NCBI GenBank assembly: GCA_000466585.1
Contig: KE993488.1
Coordinates: 1 to 18,288 of the forward strand
From: Clostridiales bacterium oral taxon 876 str. F0540
GTDB lineage: Bacteria; Bacillota; Clostridia; Clostridiales; Clostridiaceae
DNA: 18,288 bases
Direction of reading: 5' to 3'
Below are positions 1 through 6,723 of the stretch, piece by piece. Position numbers and translations under genes: made by a program. Numbering within the stretch: the stretch's first letter is position 1; every line of letters begins with the position of its first letter. The notes beneath the pieces are model-generated. The model did no database searches. It saw only the letters and a program-made list of their open reading frames with translations, and was not told the origin of the DNA.

Positions 1-34
1 GGTCGTGTGGGTTCGATTCCCATCACCCGCTCCA
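1..34 (+). tRNA. tRNA-Gly, 3' part only
   Basis: The window opens inside a tRNA. Visible are the T arm (GTGGG, loop TTCGATT, CCCAT), the 3' acceptor strand CACCCGC, discriminator T and an encoded CCA. An acceptor pairing with GCGGGTG plus U73 is typical of bacterial tRNA-Gly. The anticodon lies outside the window, so the isoacceptor cannot be given. It is probably cotranscribed with the tRNA-Arg that starts 46 bases later. Confidence 0.85.
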
Positions 35-42
35 TAGTTTAG

Positions 43-66
43 GCCCAAAATCATATGATTTTGGGC
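43..66. repeat. perfect 24-bp palindrome between two tRNA genes
   Basis: The half-site GCCCAAAATCAT is followed directly by its exact reverse complement, with CATATG at the centre. As RNA it would fold to a hairpin of up to about 10 bp. No T-run follows (the next bases are TAATAATTTATG), so it is not a standard intrinsic terminator. It sits 8 bases after the tRNA-Gly CCA and 13 before tRNA-Arg. It may be a processing or attenuation hairpin in the tRNA transcript, or a protein-binding site; the role is unknown. Confidence 0.8.
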
Positions 67-79
67 TAATAATTTATGT

Positions 80-156
80 GCACCCATAGCTCAGCTGGAT
101 AGAGTGGTGGACTTCGAATCCAACGGTCGCAGGTTCGACTCCTGTTGGGTGCACCA
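80..156 (+). tRNA. tRNA-Arg (anticodon TCG)
   Basis: A full 77-nt cloverleaf can be drawn. Acceptor GCACCCA pairs with TGGGTGC, followed by discriminator A and encoded CCA. The D arm contains AGCTCAGCTGGATAGAGT, the anticodon loop CTTCGAA sits between TGGA and TCCA, and the T arm has the usual TTCGACT loop. Anticodon TCG reads CGN arginine codons. A terminator follows 15 bases downstream. Confidence 0.95.
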
Positions 157-170
157 ATCTCAGCACAATA

Positions 171-202
171 AAGACCTTCTTAAGCTAGGAAGGTCTTTTT
201 AA
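171..202 (+). terminator. intrinsic terminator of the tRNA-Gly/tRNA-Arg transcript
   Basis: AAGACCTTC pairs with GAAGGTCTT around a short loop, and the 3' arm runs into a T-tract (TCTTTTTAATTTT). Confidence 0.9.
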
Positions 203-289
203 TTTTCTCTAAAACAGATTTAACGTTAATAAGTATTAATACAGTCGAACTTGAAAATAGAATGTTAATTCTATAATAATTATAAAGCA

Positions 290-362
290 GTAAATAAAAA
301 ATCAGTTGGGAGGGGGAACAGCCAACTGATTTCTTATTTTAATGGGGATTTCTTTAATCACC
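290..362 (-). ncRNA. candidate minus-strand small RNA with C-rich loop and terminator
   Basis: AAATCAGTTGG (299-309) pairs with CCAACTGATTT (322-332). Read on the minus strand, the 3' arm continues into a T-rich tail (GATTTTTTATTTAC), so the hairpin works as an intrinsic terminator. Its loop reads CTGTTCCCCCTCCC, complementary to Shine-Dalgarno sequences, and a second unpaired C-run (AAATCCCCATT) lies upstream. A possible promoter lies at 368-395. C-rich single-stranded seeds are a known feature of trans-acting small RNAs in Firmicutes. The plus strand also has a weaker T-rich tail (TTTCTTATTTT), so it may only be a bidirectional terminator. The 5' end is a guess. Confidence 0.35.
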
Positions 363-367
363 TTATG

Positions 368-395
368 AATATATATTAGTGGAAGTTTGTGTTTA
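368..395 (-). promoter_or_regulatory. possible promoter of the candidate small RNA
   Basis: On the minus strand TAAACA (-35-like, 390-395) is followed after 16 bases by TATATT (-10, 368-373). The start would be near 361, giving an RNA of about 70 nt ending at the hairpin. The -35 box is a weak match. Confidence 0.3.
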
Positions 396-510
396 TAAGA
401 TGGCTTCTTTATGTGTTTTTTATGTGAAAATCAGATATTTGTACTATTGAAATAAAATAAGTATGTTTTAGTTATATTTTATAATAAAAAGATAAATTAT
501 TTAATAAGTA

Positions 511-538
511 TATTAATAGGTACACAATATGCTATAAT
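511..538 (+). promoter_or_regulatory. extended -10 promoter of the FakA middle-domain gene
   Basis: TGCTATAAT (530-538) is a perfect TATAAT with the TGN extension. A weak -35 (TATTAA, 511-516) lies 16 bases upstream. The start would be near 545, giving a leader of about 40 nt. Confidence 0.65.
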
Positions 539-585
539 TAACCAAAGGAAAAATCAGAATATGTAGATCATAAAAGGAGATTAAT

Positions 586-837
586 ATGATAGAATACAGA
601 TTTGATACTCAGTTATTAATTGAAGGGAAAAATCTTTCAGAAGATGAGATAAATGAGTATATAACAAAAAATATTGAAGGTGATTGCCTGCTAGCGGTTG
701 GTGATGACGAATTGATTAAGATTCATTACCATACAAATACTCCTTGGAAAGTGCTTGAGTATTGTGCTTCATTAGGAGATATTCATGATGTTGTCATAGA
801 AAATATGGTACGTCAGGCTAATGGGCTTCACGGTTAA
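586..837 (+). CDS. free-standing FakA/YloV middle-domain-like protein
   Basis: This 83-aa protein matches only the middle domain of the FakA/YloV family (ATP-binding subunit of bacterial fatty acid kinase, about 550 aa). The pattern Y-x3-T-x4-G, then GDCLLAVGDDELIKIHYHT, then P-x2-VLEY, then a final ENM-x2-Q follows that family. There is no DhaL-type kinase domain and no C-terminal domain. In FakA this domain binds zinc through a Cys in YGYCTEF and two His in the HxHT motif. Here both His remain (H47, H49) but the Cys position is Asp (YRFDT, D7). The ATG has a good Shine-Dalgarno (AAAAGGAGA, 6 bases away), its own promoter and its own terminator, so it is a real monocistronic gene rather than debris. 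Function is unknown; a regulatory or binding role is inference. Confidence 0.8.
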   Translation: MIEYRFDTQLLIEGKNLSEDEINEYITKNIEGDCLLAVGDDELIKIHYHTNTPWKVLEYCASLGDIHDVVIENMVRQANGLHG

Positions 838-862
838 AGCATAAGTATAATTTATTGATGAT

Positions 863-907
863 ACATAAAATGCATGCCAAGTTTGGTATGCATTTTATGT
901 TATATTA
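863..907 (+). terminator. terminator after the FakA middle-domain gene
   Basis: A long hairpin: an arm starting ACATAAAATGCATGCC pairs with GGTATGCATTTTATGT (one G-U pair), followed by TATATTATAT. It lies 25 bases after the stop codon. Confidence 0.8.
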
Positions 908-999
908 TATATTTTTGGTTTGAAAATTACATAATTTTTGCATTAGCTTACAGATGTATATACACTAACTTTACTTCATAATTGTAATATGGAAATATT

Positions 1000-1005
1000 T
1001 ATAAT
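1000..1005 (+). promoter_or_regulatory. possible -10 box for the histidine kinase gene
   Basis: TATAAT lies 45 bases before the GTG start. No good -35 is found at 16-18 bases upstream, so this is tentative. Confidence 0.3.
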
Positions 1006-1049
1006 AGCATGAAAGTTGCATTTACATTTTTACAAAGGAGGAATAATGA

Positions 1050-3305
1050 GTGTTTACATATGAAAAAGATAATGAAAATTCAGGATGGCAGATAAAAAGA
1101 TTATTAGCTTGTTTTTTATTAATTCTGTCTTTGTCAATAATTTTTGCTCTGTTTTTTCATGATAAATGGATCAAAGATATAAATATCTATCACACGTTTC
1201 TAGAATTAATCTGTGTATTTATTGGACTTGCAATATTTATTGCAGTTTGGTATACATACAGCCGCAACGAAAAAGACAGCCATATATTAGGTTTTGGCTT
1301 TTTGGCGGTGTCAGTATTTGATATATTTCATACCTTATATTTTTTAAGATTAAATGTAACGGCCGAAGCTTATTTTGATTTGTCTACAAGGTTTTGGGTA
1401 CTTGGAAGATTAAGTGAAGCAATTGTGATATATGCTGCATTGCAAATAATAAAGCTAAAGCTAAATAAATTGATGAGTCTTTTTTTTACCCTAGCAACTG
1501 CATTAGGGGTATCCTACCTTGTAACAGCTTATCATAATAATCTTCCGGTACTTTTAAATGAGAGCGGCGTTACTGAAATAAAAGTTGCGCTGGAATACTT
1601 GATTATTTTTATATATGGCATAGACTTATGGAAGGTAAGCCATAAACTAATGGAGAAAGGGATAATTACTTATAAATACATATTTCTTTCTTTATTGATG
1701 AGTGCATCCTCAGAGTTTTGCTTTACTTTATATAGCTCTGTTACATCTATATCCTGGACTGTTGGACACTTGTTAAAAATTGTATCTTATTTTTTTCTTT
1801 TAAAAGGAGTATTCATCAGTACAGTTACTTATCCTTATGAAAAATTGGAGACTGAACATAGGAAGATAAATGAATTAAGTACAACCTTAAATGATATATT
1901 AGATGCTCTTCCAATGGCAGTAGTTAAACATAATTTAAATTCTAAAGTAGAATATGTAAATAAAAAATTTGAAGAGCTTTTTGAATGCAGCAGGGAGAAT
2001 TTAATTGGACTAACAAGAAATGAGTTTCTAGAGAGGTTTCCAAAGCTTGAAAAAGAAGAAAATGTTTTTAGTAATATGAAATCAGAAGATAACGATATAA
2101 GTACTAATTCAATTAGCACATATAGGATGATAGATGGAGAGTATAAGAAACTATCTATTAATAGATGGAAAATAAATGATGGCTTTTTTTCAATGGTTAG
2201 AGAAACTAAAGAGGAACAAGAACTTCAAAATCTTAATATACAGACTGAAACTATATTTAATGCAGTAAGTAATTGTATACTTATGATTGATACAAATAAA
2301 AAGGTAATTTTATGCAATGATGCTAGTGCTAAAAGTTTCGAAATGGATAAGAAAGATATCGTAGGAATGTGCATAGATGAACTTAATGATTTAATTCAAT
2401 TTGAGTTAAGGGATCTTCCTGACTTGGCTCTCAGCGGGGGCAGTGATAATCAATTTTTTGAGGTTGCATTAGTTACGCCTAAGGGTAATAAGAAAGAACT
2501 CATGCTTTATTTATCTTCTATAAAGAATGTTTATGGAGAGATAATCGGTGGAATAAGTGTTAGTAATGATATAACTGAGTTTAAGAAGCAGCAGGAAAAG
2601 CTGATGCAGCAGGAAAAACTTGCACTTTTAGGACAGATGGGAGCAGCTATAGTGCATGAGACAAGAAATTACCTCACAACTATAAAAGGACGCTGTCAGC
2701 TTATAAATCTATTAGAAAAGAATGAGAAAGTACAAAGGCATGCATTAAAAATAAACAGTGAGGTTGATGAAGTTAATAAAATTATAAGTGAATTTTTATT
2801 TTTATCTAAGCCTCGTCAGACAGAGCTAACTGAAATTTCAATGATTGATATAATGGAGTCTATTAAGAGCATTGTAAGATCCACCTCTCTCGTAAAAGGT
2901 GTTGACGTAAATGTTGAATTGTCAAAGGAAGAAAGATATCTGTTATGCGATGAAGGCCAGTTGAAGCAGGTTATTTTAAATATTTGTAAAAATGCCGTTG
3001 ATGCAATGGAGGAAAAAGATAACAAGAAACTTGAGATACAAACGGGGTATAATGAGATAACTAATGAAATGTTTATTAAAATATCTGATAATGGAAAAGG
3101 CATTTCTAAAGAGGAATTGAAGAGGCTTGGAACACCTTTTTTTACGACAAAAAGCAACGGTACAGGCTTGGGGCTAAGTGTATGCTACAATATAATTAAG
3201 CAGCATAAAGGCAGAATAGAAGTAGAGAGTGGAATTGGCACTGGGACAACTTTTAATATAGTTCTGCCATGTATTGAAGATGATGAATTTGATGAAGTAA
3301 TATAA
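1050..3305 (+). CDS. orphan MASE3-PAS-PAS sensor histidine kinase
   Basis: This is a membrane-bound autophosphorylating histidine kinase of 751 aa. Residues about 15-260 form a multi-helix membrane sensor with the marks of MASE3 (FGFLAVSVFDIFHTLYF near 82-98). Two PAS-like domains follow (about 275-390 and 395-512), then a coiled linker. The H-box is VHETRNYLTTIKG with His536 as the predicted phosphorylation site; the usual Pro of HExRNP is Tyr. The catalytic domain has the N box ILNICKNAVDAM (642-653), G1 box SDNGKGI (679-685), and F and G2 boxes TPFFTTKSNGTGLGLS (695-710). I chose the GTG because AGGAGG lies 8 bases upstream. An ATG at 1046 in another frame gives only five codons. No response regulator gene is near, so it is an orphan. 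Clostridia use such kinases to phosphorylate Spo0A; that role here is inference. The signal sensed is unknown. Confidence 0.93.
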   Translation: MFTYEKDNENSGWQIKRLLACFLLILSLSIIFALFFHDKWIKDINIYHTFLELICVFIGLAIFIAVWYTYSRNEKDSHILGFGFLAVSVFDIFHTLYFLRLNVTAEAYFDLSTRFWVLGRLSEAIVIYAALQIIKLKLNKLMSLFFTLATALGVSYLVTAYHNNLPVLLNESGVTEIKVALEYLIIFIYGIDLWKVSHKLMEKGIITYKYIFLSLLMSASSEFCFTLYSSVTSISWTVGHLLKIVSYFFLLKGVFISTVTYPYEKLETEHRKINELSTTLNDILDALPMAVVKHNLNSKVEYVNKKFEELFECSRENLIGLTRNEFLERFPKLEKEENVFSNMKSEDNDISTNSISTYRMIDGEYKKLSINRWKINDGFFSMVRETKEEQELQNLNIQTETIFNAVSNCILMIDTNKKVILCNDASAKSFEMDKKDIVGMCIDELNDLIQFELRDLPDLALSGGSDNQFFEVALVTPKGNKKELMLYLSSIKNVYGEIIGGISVSNDITEFKKQQEKLMQQEKLALLGQMGAAIVHETRNYLTTIKGRCQLINLLEKNEKVQRHALKINSEVDEVNKIISEFLFLSKPRQTELTEISMIDIMESIKSIVRSTSLVKGVDVNVELSKEERYLLCDEGQLKQVILNICKNAVDAMEEKDNKKLEIQTGYNEITNEMFIKISDNGKGISKEELKRLGTPFFTTKSNGTGLGLSVCYNIIKQHKGRIEVESGIGTGTTFNIVLPCIEDDEFDEVI

Positions 3306-3337
3306 ATAAAAGTATGACTTATGAAAATGATATAGAT

Positions 3338-3375
3338 AAAAAACAGTTGAATGAGTGTCATTCAACTGTTTTTGT
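3338..3375. terminator. bidirectional terminator between convergent genes
   Basis: AAAAACAGTTGAATGA (3338-3353) pairs perfectly with its complement at 3357-3372 around loop GTG. A-runs and T-runs flank both sides, so it can end both the kinase transcript and the yaaH-type transcript that converges on it. Confidence 0.9.
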
Positions 3376-3383
3376 TGATAAAA

Positions 3384-4667
3384 TTATCTCTTAACTACAT
3401 TAAAATTTTCCTCTATAAGCAGCCAGTTTTGAGGGAAGGAGATTCCAAGCTTCCAATAGCTTATGCCTCTTAATCCAAGCTCTTTAACAAGGTCGAATTT
3501 TGCCTGTATTGATCTTGCGTCTTCAAACCATACTGTGTGACGTCTTCCATTTGAAGCTGTATAGTCAAAATGAGGTGCCTGTGCCCTTGTGTCATAGCTT
3601 ATTGGTACATTATTGTCAGCTGCAAGCAAAATAGCCTGCTGAGGGCTTACTGCTCTTGCAGTAGTTCCAGGTGCAAAAGGAAGTGTCCAATCGTAGCCGT
3701 ATAGGTTTTGCCCCATCATAATTTTCGAAGCAGGCATTTCAGTTAAAGCATATTCAATAACCTGCCTTACTTGCGGAAGAGGTGATACAGGCATTGCAGG
3801 ACCTCCGCTGTAGCCCCATTCATAAGTCATTATTACAACAAAGTCTGCAATTTGACCGTGAGCTCTGTAATCATGAGCCTCATACCATTCTCCTGCTTGA
3901 GTAGCACTTGTTTTTGGCGCCAAGGCTGTTGACATCAAGAAGCCTTGAGCACTTAACCTTGCCTTAGCTTTTCTAAGAAAAACATTATAATTTTCTCTTA
4001 GTTCGCGGGGCAAATGTTCCATATCGAAGTGTATATCTTTAAAGTTAAGACGTTTTGCTGTGGCTATAATATTGTTTAGCAGGGTATCCTGCAATTGAGG
4101 ATTAGTAAGAATAATTCTTCCAAGCTCAGTACTAAATTGGCCATTTTCAAGGTTAGTAACTGCCATGAGTAAAATAGCACCGCTGTTTGCTGCGATGGAT
4201 CTAAAATTATTTAGTGGTGGCTCCTTTAAGGTTCCATCTCTCTGAATTTGAAAACTAAATGGCGCCAGGTAAGTCAAATGCGGTGCTGCGGTTCGTGCAG
4301 ACTGCTCCAGCTCAGGGGCAACTCTTCCGGCAATAGGTTCTACGTAGGCATTTGTCTCAGCACTTCTCTTAGGTCTAGGTGGAATGTACAGTCTAAAACC
4401 AACAGCAAGTGGTTTTGTAGGCTGTATTCCATTAACTCTTGCAAGGGTTTGGTAATTTATTCCGAATTTTCTTGCAATGCTGTAAAGGCTGTCACCAGGC
4501 TGTACCCAATAAAAGCTTCCCACAATAGGAATTACAAGTGCCTGACCTACAACTAAATTATTGGGGTTTGGGAGCTCATTTGCACCGGAAATGGCTCCGA
4601 CTGTGGTATTATATGTTCTAGCAATATCAAATAAGGACTGTCCAGCTTGAACAACGTGGATTTGCAT
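3384..4667 (-). CDS. yaaH: LysM-LysM-GH18 spore cortex/peptidoglycan N-acetylglucosaminidase (YaaH/SleL type)
   Basis: The 427-aa protein has two N-terminal LysM domains (about 2-47 and 52-96) that bind peptidoglycan, then a GH18 catalytic domain (about 125-420). The GH18 signature DxxxDxE appears as D211-I-H-F-D215-M-E217, with E217 the likely acid catalyst, and the conserved MTYEWG is at 280-285. Length and order match Bacillus YaaH/SleL, spore proteins that cleave cortex fragments during germination. There is no classical signal peptide, which is normal for this family because it is deposited from the mother cell during sporulation. GGAGAT precedes the ATG by 5 bases. The gene looks visibly less A+T-rich than its neighbours. 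A mother-cell-type promoter motif lies upstream (4700-4728). The family call is firm; the exact cleavage specificity is not shown. Confidence 0.9.
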   Translation of the reverse strand: MQIHVVQAGQSLFDIARTYNTTVGAISGANELPNPNNLVVGQALVIPIVGSFYWVQPGDSLYSIARKFGINYQTLARVNGIQPTKPLAVGFRLYIPPRPKRSAETNAYVEPIAGRVAPELEQSARTAAPHLTYLAPFSFQIQRDGTLKEPPLNNFRSIAANSGAILLMAVTNLENGQFSTELGRIILTNPQLQDTLLNNIIATAKRLNFKDIHFDMEHLPRELRENYNVFLRKAKARLSAQGFLMSTALAPKTSATQAGEWYEAHDYRAHGQIADFVVIMTYEWGYSGGPAMPVSPLPQVRQVIEYALTEMPASKIMMGQNLYGYDWTLPFAPGTTARAVSPQQAILLAADNNVPISYDTRAQAPHFDYTASNGRRHTVWFEDARSIQAKFDLVKELGLRGISYWKLGISFPQNWLLIEENFNVVKR

Positions 4668-4699
4668 AATATCTCCTCACTTAAGAATTCATCCATTAT

Positions 4700-4728
4700 T
4701 ATTTTATGAAGATTAAGTGAAAGTGTAC
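4700..4728 (-). promoter_or_regulatory. possible mother-cell (SigK/SigE-like) promoter
   Basis: On the minus strand CATAAAATA (4700-4708) fits the SigK -10 consensus CATANNNTA and is one base off the SigE CATACAAT. A TACA (4724-4727) lies about 16 bases upstream, compatible with the short SigK -35 (AC). The start would be about 25 bases before the yaaH-type ATG. Short motifs like this occur by chance. Confidence 0.4.
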
Positions 4729-4742
4729 CAGTTTTATAGATA

Positions 4743-4898
4743 ATGATTAACTATCTTATGAGCTCACTGTCTAATATTATTTATAATTTGCTAAGGTTCA
4801 ATAACCTTAAAGCTTATGGTCCTCCATATATAGCTAGTATATTAGAAGAACTATTAAGCAGAAAGGTTACTTTGCAGCAAGTTATGCCTGAAGAATAG
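4743..4898 (+). CDS. possible 51-aa small ORF, unknown
   Basis: ATG to TAG encodes MINYLMSSLSNIIYNLLRFN, then NLKAYGPPYIASILEELLSR, then KVTLQQVMPEE. The second half reads like real protein (a balanced amphipathic helix after GPPY). No good Shine-Dalgarno precedes either ATG (4743 or 4758), and no family is recognised. It may be a small gene or the tail of a decayed one. Together with the terminator at 4931 it fills most of the gap between the two minus-strand genes. Confidence 0.3.
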   Translation: MINYLMSSLSNIIYNLLRFNNLKAYGPPYIASILEELLSRKVTLQQVMPEE

Positions 4899-4930
4899 GT
4901 GTATTTTATATTGAAATTTGAAGCAATCTA

Positions 4931-4975
4931 AATAAGAAATGCTTAGCGAAAGAATCGCAAAGCATTTCTTATTAT
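4931..4975. terminator. terminator hairpin before the unknown minus-strand gene end
   Basis: AATAAGAAATGCTTAGCGA pairs with TCGCAAAGCATTTCTTATT (one small mismatch), followed by ATTATA. It can serve the minus-strand gene ending at 4980 or plus-strand transcription through the small ORF. Confidence 0.7.
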
Positions 4976-4979
4976 ACAA

Positions 4980-5483
4980 TTATATTACTTTCTTCTCAGA
5001 TAACACCTTTTGTCGTTCAGCTTCCAAGTAGAAACAAAGTTCTTTAAAATCCTTTAGCCAATGTATCTTAGCCAATTCTCTTAAATCAATAACTATGCCG
5101 GTATCCTTCTGTTTAATAAATTCCATATCGAAAAGATCACTTGTTACAAAACCTTTTTTACAATCATGAATACAGGGTATATATTCATCCCAGTGTTGCT
5201 CGAAATATTTGACCTTGGCAAAGCAGAGTCTGTTAATATGAAAAATCATTCCCAAAGGACTGGATTTTTCTGCAAACTTGTGACTAAAATACTCCTGAAT
5301 AGGGTATTTTTCCTGATGTCTTTCCCAATAAAATCTATCATTTAAATGAAGATTAAATTTATCCAAAACTCTGCATTTTTCCTCTCCAAGCTGTTCTCTC
5401 AAATGTTTCTCTCTATCCTCCAGATTTATACCCCTCAGCGCTTCGTAGTCCACAGCTTTCCCCCCATATCGCTTAATGCTCAA
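4980..5483 (-). CDS. hypothetical protein, 167 aa
   Basis: No family recognised. It is a soluble, charged protein without signal peptide or membrane segment, rich in aromatic and Cys/His residues (HINRLCFAKVKYFEQHWDEY, IPCIHDCKKGF). The start is uncertain. The TTG at 5483 has a modest AAAAAGAAG about 5 bases upstream; an in-frame GTG ten codons later (5451-5453) follows a G-run (GGGGGGAAAGCT) that could serve as Shine-Dalgarno and would give a 157-aa protein. It lies directly downstream of the tRNA-Glu/tRNA-Gln terminator with no clear promoter of its own, so readthrough from the tRNA unit may feed it. Confidence 0.65.
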   Translation of the reverse strand: MSIKRYGGKAVDYEALRGINLEDREKHLREQLGEEKCRVLDKFNLHLNDRFYWERHQEKYPIQEYFSHKFAEKSSPLGMIFHINRLCFAKVKYFEQHWDEYIPCIHDCKKGFVTSDLFDMEFIKQKDTGIVIDLRELAKIHWLKDFKELCFYLEAERQKVLSEKKVI

Positions 5484-5504
5484 AATTACTTCTTTTTATT
5501 TTCA

Positions 5505-5547
5505 ATATAAAAATACCCTACAAAACCTTGCATTTTATAGAGTATTT
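5505..5547 (-). terminator. terminator of the tRNA-Glu/tRNA-Gln unit
   Basis: On the minus strand AAATACTCTATAAAA pairs with TTTTGTAGGGTATTT (G-U and one mismatch), and the T-rich tail TTTTTATATT follows. It lies 22 bases after the tRNA-Gln 3' end. Confidence 0.7.
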
Positions 5548-5568
5548 ATAATCCTTTGTTATATCAAA

Positions 5569-5643
5569 TGGCTGGGATGGAAGGATTCGAACCTGCGAAT
5601 GCCAGAGTCAGAGTCTGGTGCCTTACCACTTGGCCACATCCCA
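5569..5643 (-). tRNA. tRNA-Gln (anticodon CTG)
   Basis: On the minus strand acceptor TGGGATG pairs with CATCCCA, discriminator G, encoded CCA. The anticodon stem CCAGA/TCTGG encloses loop CTCTGAC, giving anticodon CTG. A U1-A72 start is typical of tRNA-Gln. The T loop is TTCGAAT. It follows tRNA-Glu by 7 bases and is surely cotranscribed with it. Confidence 0.95.
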
Positions 5644-5650
5644 ATAAAAT

Positions 5651-5725
5651 TGGTGACTCCTAGGGGGATCGAACCCCTGATACCACCGTGAGAGGGTGGT
5701 GTCTTGACCGCTTGACCAAGGAGCC
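5651..5725 (-). tRNA. tRNA-Glu (anticodon CTC)
   Basis: On the minus strand acceptor GGCTCCT pairs with AGGAGTC (one G-U), discriminator A, encoded CCA. The anticodon stem CCACC/GGTGG encloses CTCTCAC, giving anticodon CTC. The T arm AGGGG/CCCCT is standard. It is the first gene of a two-tRNA unit. I found no strong promoter immediately to its right. Confidence 0.95.
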
Positions 5726-5885
5726 ATGTGCTATTTAGTATCTATTACTTTTTTATATTAACAAATGTTTTTGTAGTCGTCTAATCGTTTTTTCAAATCA
5801 TTGTAGGATTATTTATTTAAAATATTAATAGTATTAATTAGTGATAAAATATTAGTTTTCTAAACAATCTGTTGAATATCAAACT

Positions 5886-5926
5886 AAAAAGAGCATCAAC
5901 CTTCTATTGAATGATGCTCTTTTTTT
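5886..5926. terminator. bidirectional terminator
   Basis: AAAAAGAGCATCA (5886-5898) pairs with TGATGCTCTTTTT (5912-5924). T-runs extend on both strands. It most likely ends the minus-strand flavin-reductase-like gene that stops at 6007. Confidence 0.88.
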
Positions 5927-6006
5927 AAATACTCATTTAACACTAACTATTTAAATATAAAACTATTTGTATAGATAACTTCTTATCTTCTTAAGAATAA
6001 AAATTC

Positions 6007-6438
6007 TTATCTTTCCAAGCTGTATTTTTTAGAATCGCTGCTTGTATAGGATTTTACAAGACCATATATTAAACTATCTTCTTCGATTCCGTTAAGATGC
6101 AGCACATCAAGTACCTCCACAATCATCGAATTGCTGGCGTCATCAATTAATATAGCAGAATCCTTTACTGTGAATTTGATGTTCTTAAATTTATCAGAAG
6201 TGTCAGAATGATCTGAGCCTAAGGCATCTACTATGTCCTGTTGGTTTTCGGAGAGGGCGCTGACTCCAATAATATCACCCTTTTTAATATTTTTTCCCGT
6301 TACGCTTTGAGCTCCTAATAACATCAAAAGCTTATCATAGTCTGCCTGCATAGCCCAGGCACATATCATTCCGTATTTCTTTTCATCTTTTATGAAGCCA
6401 ACGGCATTGGCTCCATAATTAAAAGCACTAAGTTCCAT
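6007..6438 (-). CDS. flavin reductase-like domain protein
   Basis: The 143-aa sequence resembles small flavin reductase-like proteins that bind FMN on a split-barrel fold. The N-terminal half has the family look: FIKDEKKYGMICAWAMQADY, then LLMLLGAQSVTGKNIKKGDI, then IGVSALSENQQDIVDALG. Relatives usually run 150-190 aa, so this is at the short end; no frameshift is seen. AAAGGGG lies 9 bases before the ATG. Whether it reduces flavin or only binds it cannot be told. It appears monocistronic, with a strong terminator downstream. Confidence 0.75.
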   Translation of the reverse strand: MELSAFNYGANAVGFIKDEKKYGMICAWAMQADYDKLLMLLGAQSVTGKNIKKGDIIGVSALSENQQDIVDALGSDHSDTSDKFKNIKFTVKDSAILIDDASNSMIVEVLDVLHLNGIEEDSLIYGLVKSYTSSDSKKYSLER

Positions 6439-6699
6439 TTTTCTTTACCCCTTTCCATTTTTATTCTATTATATCTTGTTAAGATATTTTCTCCAAGTTA
6501 TATTATATAAGCTTCTTGTGAATTTAAATTAGAGATTATTAATCAAACTTCCTCTTAAGGCAGAGGACTATGAGTTAGGATTATATGATAAAGATTAGGC
6601 CTAATACCTACAATACTCTTTTATAAGTGAATAAAAGAATGTTGTAAATATTCCTATAGCTTTGATTTTAAGTATATTAGTGTATTAGTTTCAAAAATA

Positions 6700-6708
6700 T
6701 GGTATGAT
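6700..6708 (+). promoter_or_regulatory. extended -10 promoter before the structured leader
   Basis: TGGTATGAT contains the TGN extension plus TATGAT (5 of 6 to consensus). No good -35 is seen, which extended -10 promoters tolerate. The start would be near 6715, about 9 bases before the closing stem at 6724. Confidence 0.45.
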
Positions 6709-6723
6709 TTGATTAGAAATTAA

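Larger units (their letters stand above)
203..585. other. gene-free stretch with hairpin and promoters
   Basis: No ORF with a convincing ribosome binding site is seen on either strand. The stretch holds the C-rich-loop hairpin at 299-332, a candidate minus-strand promoter at 368-395, and the plus-strand promoter and leader of the next gene near 511-585. The remaining sequence is simple A+T-rich DNA. Confidence 0.6.

Noticed and set aside
1046..1063. Five-codon ORF at ATG 1046 overlapping the kinase start
   Set aside because: Too short to support, and its Shine-Dalgarno distance is worse than that of the kinase GTG.
1835..3157. Open frames on the minus strand at 1835-2119 and 2816-3157
   Set aside because: They lie wholly inside the histidine kinase gene, whose motifs are unmistakable, and have no ribosome sites.
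4248..4556. 102-codon plus-strand frame
   Set aside because: It is antisense to the LysM region of the yaaH-type gene, with implausible composition (Cys/Arg rich).
5476..5691. 71-codon plus-strand frame
   Set aside because: It runs through the antisense of the tRNA-Gln and part of tRNA-Glu; the apparent protein is a tRNA artefact.
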